Positions 25,001 through 35,446 of a stretch of DNA of 64,000 nt are shown piece by piece (within the stretch, counting starts at the first letter, position 1; each line of letters starts with the position of its first letter). The position numbers and the translations under genes were made by a program. The stretch covers positions 17,221,063 to 17,285,062 of the forward strand of contig CM037472.1 of the NCBI GenBank assembly GCA_021014325.1. The letters run 5' to 3'. A model generated the notes under the pieces. That model made no database searches. It was given only the letters and a program-made list of their open reading frames with translations, and had not been told where the DNA came from. Source of the stretch: Plazaster borealis. Taxonomy: Eukaryota > Echinodermata > Asteroidea > Forcipulatida > Labidiasteridae.

Positions 25001-26370
25001 ATCTTGATCACGTTGGCAGATGCAATGTTTGTGGCTTCATTTCGAAACTGTATGTCGTGCTAAACGCAAATGCTCATGTCACAGGTAACCCCTGATTTAA
25101 AAAAATAAAATAATTTAAAAAATGCCGATCGCCATTATACACGCTTCCCTGACGGTTCCCCAAATCATGCCTCCCCGTCTCCTCTCATTTCCTCACCGGG
25201 ACTGCAATTTGTTTCCTTTGACCATCTTCTATAAATAATCGGACACACAACATATATATGACCCATTCTCTGGTTGCACTTTTATTGAGCCCTTCACAGC
25301 GGAGCCATCGCCGGGAGCAAGAATTGTTCAGTTGACGGCACGAGTTTAATGTGATGTCCGAGCATGATGGCTTCAAACCATCTGCGAAAAAAACACAACC
25401 TGGAGCCGGGGATGAAAATAGTCCCGGTGTATAAGTTTCCCCCGCCGGCGAAGAGTGCAAGTGAAAGTAAAACAGGTAGAACACAAATTAGGTTGCAGTT
25501 TATACGCCCCCTATAATATTGAGCATCGAGCTGCTGGAGGCGGAAAGTCGCTTATGCTTTGCCCAACGGCAACCCCATTCCGTCTGATGTGATTACGGTG
25601 GTTCAGCTTTTTACCCTATTTCTTTGTCCTCGCTTCATCTTGTCACAGGTAAGAAATCCCTTCTTTTTTTTCTTAAAATATTCCTTCAACGTAAATCCAG
25701 ATTTTTTTTATGAATTCTCTCTCGTTCGCCTCGCTGAGCTGTTAACTAATTTGAATCATTATTCGGACAGTCGGCGCCTTGGACTTCGAAGTGGAATGTC
25801 GGTCACTAAATGTAGACGAAATTCAAATATTGGTTAATACAGTTGATCACGTTTGAATTTTGAATATTTCTCATTATTTTCCCCCCATGTTGTTGTTGGT
25901 TTTTTTTTAGTTAACTGCTTTGGTTTGCATTTGCATTTTTTTATTCCATAAAAACTGTCACCACCCGATCGTAACGAAGCTGTGCAGTATATTGTGAACT
26001 GGAAAGGTGGAGGGTTTTTTAAATCACTGAAAAACGATATCCATTGTGTAGACGCCGCCGAGTGACGGAAATAATCGGCTTTGCACCGAGATTTTAATAC
26101 CCAAGCCGAGTCTTATTTACTCGGCAGGTGAGGCCATCGCCGAAGATGATAAGTTGAGAATTTAATGGAATAAAATGTTGGTCCTGATTTTCAAATTAGA
26201 ACCGGACTATGATTGTTTTCATTGTGGGGTTGTAAAATTGTATAATTGTAGCAATAGATGATTCATTTAAAGTTACAAACATTATTTTGGGTTTACATTA
26301 TCAACCATGTCGGCCTGAAGGATTTATTTTTGTTTGAATTTTTTATATATTTGGTGGGATTAGGGTGTAC
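22021..26370. other. intron downstream of IRF2BP; low-complexity tracts
   Basis: No coding exon is seen. A CAA/ACA microsatellite occurs at about 24444-24475. A strongly T/G-biased tract with long T runs and G7-G10 runs occurs at 24888-24967 and gives spurious Phe/Gly-rich frames. A recursive-splice-like site at 25648/25649 is listed separately. The stretch 25140-25560 is relatively GC-rich without a protein signature. Confidence 0.5.
25625..25656 (+). promoter_or_regulatory. candidate recursive (ratchet) splice site in the 53-kb intron
   Basis: A pyrimidine tract (TTTCTTTGTCCTCGCTTCATC) leads to CACAG immediately followed by GTAAGA, that is, a 3' splice site abutting a 5' splice site with no exon between (boundary 25648/25649). 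Such zero-length exons are used to remove very long introns stepwise in flies and vertebrates. It lies 23.3 kb into the intron. It could instead be the donor of an unrecognised exon. Confidence 0.4.
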
Positions 26371-26657
26371 GGAAGCGTTAAGGGGACATTGAGGGAGAGA
26401 GAAAATTAAAGTCATTATCAGATTTGCATCTCATAACTATGACTTAGTACACATGCAATTCATAACTATGACTTAAATCTCATAATTATGACTCAGTACA
26501 AGACATTATTAGTATCTATGCTAAATCATTATGAGATGTAATTATGCTAACTCATAATTGTGAGATATAACTCATAAATATGACATGAACTGAGTGATAT
26601 TTATGAGATATTAAGTCATAATTATGACTTTCTTGTGTTTTTCTCAATGTCCCTTCC
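26371..26657. mobile_element. foldback MITE rich in CATAATTATGACT motifs
   Basis: The left end GGAAGCGTTAAGGGGACATT and the right end (reverse complement GGAAGGGACATTGAG) form an imperfect inverted repeat. The body is packed with the near-palindrome CATAATTATG and ACTCATAATTATGAGT-like motifs in both orientations. Confidence 0.7.
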
Positions 26658-27577
26658 GTGGGGTACAAACAAGCCATATATAGAAAGAAAACTTATCCCA
26701 GACAATTTTATTGCTTTACAAAAAGAGACAATTTGCTGCAATAAATTGCTGAAAAAGTTGAGCATGCAAAGGTTTGTTCAGTTTACTGTCAACCATGACG
26801 GATTCAAACCATTTATTTTGATTTGATTTTTTTACCCGGTGTACCTTTCAGTGTCTGTGAGCACCTGTAACTAAACCTTAACATTTTTAGCTGCCTTAAG
26901 ATGTTCCCTAACCCATTCACTCTGCTCAGTCCATCAATTAAAAGTGTCCATTGTTTTACGCACCTCTGCATCTAATCAGTTAGCTTTCAAACCTGCCAGT
27001 CTGAGAAGAAGAAAAACAACTCTTTGCAATGAAAATCACAGTCACAACAAAACCGTACCTGCTTTCAAGTCGTGATGATGATGACGATGATGATGATATT
27101 ACCTGTCACTCCCACATGCTCTTTTTATCAGAGGTGATTAAGGGAGGTATTGTATTCATTAATCACGCATGAGGCATTTATTTGAAAAACAATTGCTATA
27201 ATGCAGATAGGAAGTAATGTAATGAACCTGTCAAATTAGCTTCATTTGTTTTTGTTGAAGCTATTGATGAAGTGCAGGCTGCATGGTTGGATATAATCTA
27301 AAAGAAGAAACGGGCGGAGTGGGATTTGGACAGCATCAAAATTCAGACCGCAAATGGTGGCCAACTCACTGGCCCTGATTTAAAGTTTTCCTTTGTTTAC
27401 CTTCTGGCCCATTATTATGACTTTGCTCTTAATGACTTCCATCTGTTGGATCTTGTTTTTTTTAGTTGGGGGGGGGGGCTGGGGGATGTGAGTGTTACTC
27501 CTGAAAACAAGGCTCAAAAACCTCAAACAAAAGTGAGAATTTGTAGACATGGATCACAATCCTCGGTGTGTTCCCTT

Positions 27578-28053
27578 CAGTGTTGTAGTACTCATACTTG
27601 GTACTCATACTTGAGTACTACTCAATTACCATTCTGATGGTACTCGTACTCATACTCGGCTTGCAAAATACTTGTACTCAAAATCCATACTCGATACTTT
27701 GGACTCTGATTTAAGTACTCATGGTGAAAATAGCAGTTTCCTTGCCATTTTCCCATGGTAATGCAAGGAATAGAGAAATAAAGCTGTGGAAAAAGTAAAA
27801 TTTAAGTTGTTTTTAATTTGTTAATGTTTAGAAGATTTTGTACTGGTACTCATACTCATGCACGGAGATCCAAGAACTTGGTACTCTGCTGTTGGACTTA
27901 GTACTCAGATATCAGAATACTCGGTACTCGGACACTTGGAGTCGTACTTGATTGCCCAAGTACTCGGACTAGAGTACTACTTGTTCGCCCTAGTACTTGA
28001 TAGTACTTGATAGTACTTGATACTTGACTGAAAATTACTCAACCACAACAGTG
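27578..28053. mobile_element. non-autonomous hAT-like element rich in GTACTC/GAGTAC
   Basis: The element begins CAGTGTTGTAGTACTCATAC and ends CTCAACCACAACAGTG; the ends are short inverted repeats of hAT type (CAGTGTTG). It is flanked by 8-bp direct repeats, GTTCCCTT (27570-27577) and GTTCTCTT (28054-28061), with one mismatch. Eight-base target duplications are the hAT signature. The body repeats GTACTC/ACTTGA words. Confidence 0.8.
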
Positions 28054-29257
28054 GTTCTCTTTGTGAAATAGACTGTTCGAGTCTCACACACAACCTAATG
28101 ATGAAACCCCTTAAAGTGCACAATTATATTTCCTTCACTTGTTAGATCAATGTATTTGGGAACCCGCAAAAATGTTCAAGCACTTGCAAGACTTGAAAAT
28201 AGACAGGATTGCCTCCGGATGAAAGAAGTCTATTTTAAGTAAAGGACTTTGTTTGATTTTGTCATGTATATACCACAGAAAATGTTAACCTGTATAATGT
28301 AAATTTGCCCTGACAGTTGTCTACTGTATACTCTCATCAGATTGCGACTGAGACCATGGAGGAAGGAAATACAGACTCCATGCTGAGACCTGTTGCCTTT
28401 TATTAACAACTTGGTAATATAAAAAGAAGAAAATTGCAATGTGGGACAACCTTCTTTTCAGTGTTTAGCTGTTAAGCTTTTCCCCCACCCTTTCTTCACT
28501 TATCTGTTCCTGCGTATTCTAATCAAAGGATATTAAGACTTGTGCAACACTCCAGTCAAAGTGTTTATGGACGATCATAGATACTGACAGAAGTATGGCA
28601 ATGAATGCAGTCTCTCCTTTTTGTTGCGACTGACCGCAAACTCTCTTTTGAAGACTTGTGATTTTATCGCCGGAAAAGACAATGTGAGCGAATGTGGTCG
28701 CCAGCAACAAGGGGTCCCAAATCATTGGGAGTTAATTTAAGAGGCTACTGCGCTGTCCTGTAAAGGCCGAGGTTCAGTCAATGTAACATCCTGTCCACTG
28801 TGACTAGGAAGACATTGGTTTCCTGTGTGGCAAGTACACTCACAGTCACAACACTCCTGCTTCACGTGGGCCCCTGCTTTCCATAAATGGCGCGCTCTTT
28901 CTCCCCCCCCCCCTCTCCTCTCTTTTTCTCTCGCTCACTCCCTTGCGTGTATAGCTTGCCAAGCACTCACCAGCTGCCAGTGGAAGTAGCAAATCCGGAA
29001 TGATTGAAGAAAAGGGGGCAATGGCCCCCAAGGAGTTTCATATTAAGAGGATAAGGGTGGAAGACATGATTGTTTACCGGGGGGTGTTCAAACAAGAAAT
29101 ATTTTACAACCGAGTACCGATCACCTTCTGTGATATTCCCCAAAAAGAGCCAATATCGCATACTTTGAAAAAAACATTTCACCATTTGGGTGTTATTGTG
29201 ATTGTTTTTTCCTGACCGATTGATCTTTTCCGTTTCTACACAGTAAATTTTTAGTTT

Positions 29258-29627
29258 TTAAAGAATATGAAAACATTTAAACACATGTGTAATATCGTTA
29301 AATGTCAAAGATCAGTATCCACACTTGATGTGACCCAACATTATATGAAATAACAAACCTGTGAAAGTTTAAGCTCAGTCGGTCATTGGAGTCACGAGAA
29401 AAAAGTGGGGAAAAAACCTTCAATGTTTTCACTGTTTTCAAACATTGACTTTTGGATGTGCAAGATCAAATCAAATTGTTTTACTAATTTTTCAAAAACT
29501 ATTGCATTTCAAGCAAAAATATTTCAAAGGGAGTTTCCCACCATGACCATCTTTATACCATGTAAGTTGTGTGCAAATCTGTAAACATTTATATTTTCAC
29601 TCTTACCAATGTTGTACCTGACTTTAA
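29258..29627 (-). mobile_element. TTAA-type MITE, subfamily A, inverted copy
   Basis: TTAA lies at both borders. The right end ACTCTTACCAATGTTGTACC matches the subfamily A terminus. The left terminus is eroded. Body features such as AATAACAAACCTGTGAAAGT and the ATGTTTTCACTGTTTTC stretch match 39285-39654. Confidence 0.8.
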
Positions 29628-30070
29628 AGACTTGTCTAAATTTAAAAATATTTCTGAGAATATCCTCAATTAGAAAGAGTGTCCTCCTCCTGAAGCCTGG
29701 CTTAACCCTTGGTTTGTCTCCAAGAATACTTCCCCAAATAACAAACCTCAATAATAGAACCTGTTGCGTCCCTAAAGGGGTTTGTATGGCTCCTCAAAGC
29801 TCTAGTGATGCTTTGTTACACAATGCTAAGTTCACTCCAAGTTGTCTAATGCCATGACACTGAAGGGTACATCTTTTATCAATCTTACGGAAGCAATATT
29901 AAAAGGTTATGTCAGTCAACGTACATGCAGCTGCTCGCAAAATCAGAAGTCAATCTTCCTTTTTCTAAACAATCGCTCGGTGTGTATAATTGATGCTGCC
30001 TTTGTTTTGTTGTTCGTAACATAACACCAAGATTGTCCTCATTGCACTAGATCCTGCCAATGGCTGTGAA

Positions 30071-30100
30071 GAGAGAGAGTGTGTGTGTGTGTGTGTGTAC
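30071..30100. repeat. GA/GT dinucleotide microsatellite
   Basis: A run of GAGAGAG followed by about ten GT units. Confidence 0.85.
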
Positions 30101-30869
30101 ATAATGTAACATAAAAGCCATTAAGCCCATGTAAGACGAGGCAATTTACACTATAGGCAACCAGTTCCAGGCAATCTCCATGAAGAAAAGGCATTCACAT
30201 TTGAATGTTCACATATTTTTCTTGGGGATCGTAACACACTGTTTGAAAAATTACTCCTGTGCTACCAAAGTGATCCTGTAGCATGCAATGCAGTTGGTTG
30301 CCTCCAAGTTGCCTGTAAAAGTTGCCTCGTGTGACAGGGTCCTTAGAGTAATCATTGTTGAATCCTGTACCTAAAACTTGATCGAATCTGATAAAAATTC
30401 TTACAACTTTTTTCTGTTTTTGTTTGATCACATTTTTGTAAAATCTCCTTTGACATCTTACATTGGTCATACCATTTTAAACAGAAGAAAGCCAGGGTTC
30501 CACTTGTGATCGATCTGACCCCACAGGCTTGCTGTACCTTTGAGAACTAAACCGTCCCCTCCTGGATGCAGACAAAAACTTATACCTGTTCTAAAGGAAC
30601 TTGTGCTAAAGGGGAAACTGTCAACTATCAGTTAATAAATGTTCCGTCTCTTGTTACTTTTTGTTTGCTACATTGCTAGTGAGAAATTAACTCATACCGC
30701 TTGGGAAAGAGGGTCTCAAGATCTCTGTACATAGAGTTGTGTAAATTCTGCTCAATCGTTTTCTTTGGATGCCATGAGAAGTGCAAGTGCTGTGAAGCCG
30801 TACAGGAAAAGGTGCTCTTTATACTTACTGGTTTGGATCGCACTGCCTCCCCCTCTACCCAGTCTGACA

Positions 30870-31118
30870 TTTTAAACTTTGCATTACAGTTTGAAATAAA
30901 TTGAGTTTGAGCTAATATCAGTCAGTCCAATTTGTTTTAACTCTGCATAACGGTTTAAAATAAATGAGTTAAAGCTAGTATTAGTCAGTCCAATTTTTTG
31001 TTACTCTGCATAACGGTTTAAAATAAATCAGTTAGAGTTAATATTAGTCAGTCCAATTTGTTTTAACTCTGCATAACGGTTTAAAATAAATGAGTTAGAG
31101 CTAATATTAGTCAGTCCA
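30870..31118 (+). repeat. 63-bp tandem repeat, about four copies
   Basis: The unit contains CTCTGCATAACGGTTTAAAA and GTCAGTCCAATTTGTTTTAA. The CTCTGCATAACGG word recurs at 63-bp spacing (about 30941, 31004, 31067), and a more divergent first copy starts near 30875. The last copy runs directly into the ATT microsatellite. Confidence 0.9.

Positions 31119-31181
<63 letters not shown>
31119..31181. repeat. (ATT)n microsatellite, about 20 units
   Basis: An uninterrupted ATT/TTA run. It produces a spurious poly-isoleucine frame on the minus strand. Confidence 0.95.
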
Positions 31182-31184
<3 letters not shown>

Positions 31185-31199
31185 TTCTGGTAATGAAAC

Positions 31200-31525
31200 C
31201 AAGGATGCCTCACAAGTGAACTTAATCACTGTAGCTCGCAAGCCTGAGGAAACCTGTAAATAAGGGTGCTTGCAATGTGAACCAGAAACACCGGGGTTAA
31301 ACCCCTACTCTTCCACGGTAAGTGTTCTGGGTTCTTTTACGTGCACTACCAATCCTAGTACACAGGACCAACGGCTTAACGTCCCATCCGAAGGACGAAG
31401 CATGTGGTTAAGTGTCTTGCTTAAGGACGCAAGTGTCACGACTGGGATTCGAACCCACACTCTGCTGATCAGAAACACCAGAGCTTGAGTTCGGTGTTCT
31501 TATCCGCTCAGCCACGACACGCCAC
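31200..31525 (-). mobile_element. tRNA-derived SINE, minus strand
   Basis: On the minus strand the element starts GGCGTGTCGTGGCTGAGCGG, which includes a Ser/Leu-tRNA-like A box (TGGCTGAGCGG). It has a B box GGTTCGAATCC about 75 nt in, then a conserved body with GATGGGACGTTAAGCCGTTG and GTGCACGTAAAAGAACCC. The tRNA-like head with a long unrelated body marks a Pol III SINE rather than a functional tRNA gene. Confidence 0.8.
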
Positions 31526-34500
31526 ATTATGACTGACGTTGTTAAAAAAAAGAAAACCATATTGAATTTCTGAACAAATCAAGTGGTTTTTTGGTGCATT
31601 ACATGCAGAGACCTTCTCCTTTAACCAAAGACATGCAACTGTCTCACCGACTCATGAAGAGTTAAAGTAGGCCAACAAAAAACTGTGTGTGGGAGTTTAA
31701 AAGTCAGGTCAGACAATGAAATGACATATCTCTTCCCCCCCCCCCCCTTTTTAATGCGTTTTATGAAACCTAATCCGGGTGGTGGGGGTAACTTTCCAAA
31801 TGTCATAAAATCTATAAAAAAATAAGAAGATCTTTTATTACATATATACTGGTGCTAAATCATGTTCAGAGATTCATGGGTTGAATTTGTGTAAAAAGTG
31901 GGTCATTCTTTATTTAATTTAACGGTCAGGGGAATTTGATACGATCACGTTCAGGGTCATACCCTACTTGTTGGAAATAAAATACTTTCAGAAGCTAATA
32001 ACAAAAAGGGAAAATATCTTAAATTTAAAGGAGTATTTGAGTGGACTTGGAGACAGTAGAACTTAAATGTCAGTAATCAATGTATGAGCAACTTACTAAT
32101 CTAAACTTGAACTATAACATTTTGAACGTTCCTCCATAAATTGTACAATTTGTCACATCATATTTCCTTGAAATAAATCTGTTTTTCTCTAAATAACGAA
32201 ACTCACTGATGTGAGATTGTTTCCACACACTGTGTGGGGGGGGGGGGGGGTGCGTGGCTTCCTAGTAAGAGTTCCCAAGTCCCTCACCAGTACATGGGGA
32301 TGTGAAGTAGACTGTTTATTACATGCCAATATTCGATGAATGCTTCATAACGAATTCACCCTCCCTGACAAGTTGTCAGGAAACGGCGGCTCAAAACGGA
32401 ATAGGTGGGGTCATGTGATCAGGGAAGAGTGAAAGATAGAACAGACCTGTCCCATGCCAGGCCCCCTTAAAAAAAATATGTGTTTCTTGTTGCGTCTGTG
32501 TTGGAAAAATATCAGCAGGTTCGCATTGTTTTGTTTTAACACAACAGATCGGCCGGCAGCTGGACTCTAACTGTTAATACTTATGGGTCGAGGGTTTGTT
32601 TACTGTAATCAATTATTTGACCTTCAAATAATATTTTAAAACATCATCAATAAAGTACTATTACCCGCCAGGTGGAATAATGTTCAAATAATTATCAGTT
32701 ATTGATCACTGGGCTTCATAACAATAATGTGTCTATAATAATGTACCCTTTCAGTCAGTAGGGTTGGATAGTTACAATGTTGAGTTTTATTCTAAACTAC
32801 ACCCAGTTGTATAGTCAATTAGCTAATTCTTGAAGTATGCTTAGTTTCAAAGTATAATAATGTATATGTTATTAGCAACGTGCACCCATGCTCTTAATCC
32901 CAAATACTAAGCGGATTGAAGGTTTAATCCATTGGCTTCGCAGGTTGAGAGGGGAAGGGGGATATTAGCATTAGCTAGGGGGGCTCATGGTCACTCGAAC
33001 AGGTAATGTAAAAATTCACCCTATGTCGCCACTAAAGCCGTGGCCAATTTACTCCCATTGCGGTTTGCTGCCGTGGCCGTCACAATGCAGACAGAGAGAA
33101 CCCTTGTCGGAAAACCTAATCAACTCAGTCTGATTCTACTACTCCTCCTCATCATCATCACCGTCTTCTTGTTTCTTAACTGTCGTCTTCTTGTTTCTTA
33201 ACCGTCCTCCTCCTCACCATCATCACCTTCTTGTTTCTTAACTGTCTGAGCTGGAATTGTTCCCTCATGGAGAAAAGTCATCGACATTAAAGGAAAGAGC
33301 TCTAAAATGTTGACAACCCGAATACAGAATGACCAATGATCTGGAAGCTCGCTTGAAGCAAAGTTAGTGCAAGTCGGGGGGGGGGGGGGAAGCATTGGAG
33401 AGAAAAAATTCCCATCTATCAAGTGTGAGCACCAATTTGAATAAAGTTGACATTGGTCAGCTTATGTTGTGTGTGTTTTATTTATGGAAATTAATCAAAT
33501 CGTTAAATCTAAGTCCCTGAGCCTTGGGAGGGGTTTTTTTTTCTGAGGAGAAAGTTGAGGTAAAAATTAATAAGGATGAATTGATTGGTTAAATTGAGTT
33601 GAAATATTAACTACTGAGCTGCATTGTGACTACAACTTCTCCCGCTGTCTTTTTCTTTTTGCCTTCTGTCATGATCTATGATGTATTCACAACAGTCTAT
33701 TCATGGGTAACTATACGCCCTCTGGACAAATACATGTGATTAGTCCAAATATTATGTCTCTTTTATAGAAACTATAAAAAAACTAAAACTATATTGCATG
33801 TGGTGTTGTTGTAAGTGCAAACAAGAAAATTGCTGCGCTGTAGTTTTTTCCTTTCCCCTCAATAATATCAGCATCAAGTGACACCTAGAGCTTTTGACCC
33901 TGTACCCCCTCGGGGTCATAAACTGTTGTGTGGTGGCTAGATCCATTCATTCACAGTAGTGCCACTCATGGAAGAAATGCCCGGGAGCCAGACTGCCTGC
34001 ATAACAGACGCAGGAAGTGCGTGCATTAAGTCATAGGAGGGTATCGTGCTCACACTCCTGAGCCCTGGGGTCACCCAGGATGTATTTGTCGCGAGAGAGC
34101 AGACAAAGCTCCGCTTGATCCCGATATTCTATTCAGTCGATGACAGGTGGTGTGATGTTTTTGAAGAATACATCCATCATCCAGTCTTACTCCCTTCTCT
34201 TGCTACAAACATGCTGTCTGTCGCTCCTTATATGTCTGTGTTTTTTGCATTATCCTCCCCAATTCCTCTCACTCAATGACCATTCCTTTTATTTGTCTCC
34301 TCTCATCCAGTTCTCCAGCTGTCATTATTGTACCTTCGTGGACTCAAAACTCAAAACTTTAAGCTAGTTATCTGACCTAGCCCCAAGTTTTGGCCTTGCA
34401 CAAAGCAAAGCTCCTACCAAAGTTTTTTTAAACAAATACAAAAAGTACTTCCACCTGCAAAGTTCTCCTACACTCTCTTCCAAGACAATAAAACTAGTAC

Positions 34501-34933
34501 TTTTGGCCTTTTTAAAAAGTCTTCCAAGCTTTGGTTAGAAATTGGGTTGGGTTGTTGATGTTAGTCAGTAACTGTTTACTTCTAACTTGTAAATCTTGTT
34601 CCAACGACAATTGTATCAGACTATGTGCTGAAATACATCTTACAAGTAAATGTTCAAGGGAAGAAATATCCTCGGCCCACTCTTTTGATTTGGCAGATAG
34701 GCAAAACACATGTAGGGTTTAGTTGAGTCTGAGTGACCTTTTTGGTGGGAATGAATGAACCCATTTGGTTGTGGTGCAATTGGTGTTGGTCTGGAAATGA
34801 GTTGAGCAGTGATTCATAAAGTCACAAGCACCGTCAAGGTGTTTTGTGTGGGTGTTTCTGGATTGGGTCACACGCAAAGCCCTCTCAATACATACAGCAA
34901 CAAAAGTTCTGCCTTCCTGACGAGTGACGGAGA

Positions 34934-35176
34934 CTAATTGTTCTCAGGCTCTTCATTACAAAAACTTTCGACTTCCTTTTGGAAAACATCCAAAGGATCC
35001 GGAAAGAACAGTGGTTTGTTGTACTTCTGGGAAAGCCCGTCTTTGTAAAGTGATTCGGGAATTCCCTTAAATTTTTTGAGGCAGCTGTCATAATTGTTTT
35101 CTATTGTCAAATATTGATGGCTGTTTTCCAAAAAGTTGTCATGTGGAAAGTGATCGATGCATGTTCTGTGATCCAT
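34934..35176 (-). CDS. unidentified small ORF or terminal exon, 80 codons, coding-like
   Basis: The minus-strand frame begins MDHRTCIDHFPHDNFLENSH, includes YLTIENNYDSCLKKFKGIPE and ends EVESFCNEEPENN before a stop. Its composition is balanced and slightly acidic, with aromatic and charged residues spaced as in real proteins, unlike nearby frames. Directly upstream on the minus strand is TTTATTTCAG, a good 3' splice site, with the frame open through it (STPI before the Met). It could therefore be the last coding exon of a gene lying antisense in the TALPID3 intron, a single-exon gene, or a decayed retrocopy. I recognise no family, and no partner exon or promoter was identified. Confidence 0.35.
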   Translation of the reverse strand: MDHRTCIDHFPHDNFLENSHQYLTIENNYDSCLKKFKGIPESLYKDGLSQKYNKPLFFPDPLDVFQKEVESFCNEEPENN

Positions 35177-35356
35177 GATTGGTGTACTCTGAAATAAACC
35201 CTTTCAATTTGCAACTTTGAAATTTTTAAAAGACCCAAGATTGTTCTAGCTTATAATTCCCTTTGTAGTCTAGTAATTTGAAGAAAAATTGGGGTGCAAA
35301 ACAAAGCCAAACTTTATGAAGGCTCAAATCGAAAATTGTTCTTGATTTTGTTTAAG

Positions 35357-35446
35357 CTGGCAACCCATTTAGGCTAAGCACCTTGGCTAAGCACTTCTGT
35401 TCTGGCAACCCATTTAGGCTAAGCACCTTGGCTTAGCACTTCTGTT
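35357..35446 (+). repeat. 45-bp tandem duplication
   Basis: CTGGCAACCCATTTAGGCTA and the following 25 bp are present twice with one change (GGCTAAGCAC versus GGCTTAGCAC). It precedes a fragment (about 35485-35655) resembling the GGGCC-ended repeat family. Confidence 0.85.

Larger units (their letters stand above)
28054..34933. other. intron: repeats and microsatellites, no exon supported
   Basis: Outside the listed repeats the sequence is AT-rich with poly-C/G runs at about 28905-28914, 31735-31747, 32226-32240 and 33377-33390. A CTTCTTGTTTCTTAAC-type short tandem repeat lies at about 33165-33243. No domain-bearing frame is seen. Confidence 0.5.

Noticed and set aside
24675..25095. Phe/Val/Gly-rich frames
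   Set aside because: Translations of a T/G-biased low-complexity tract with long T and G runs.
31028..31213. Minus-strand frame with a poly-isoleucine stretch
   Set aside because: It is the translation of the ATT microsatellite and flanking 63-bp repeats.
31440..31525. Functional Ser/Leu tRNA gene on the minus strand
   Set aside because: The tRNA-like part continues without terminator into a conserved SINE body.
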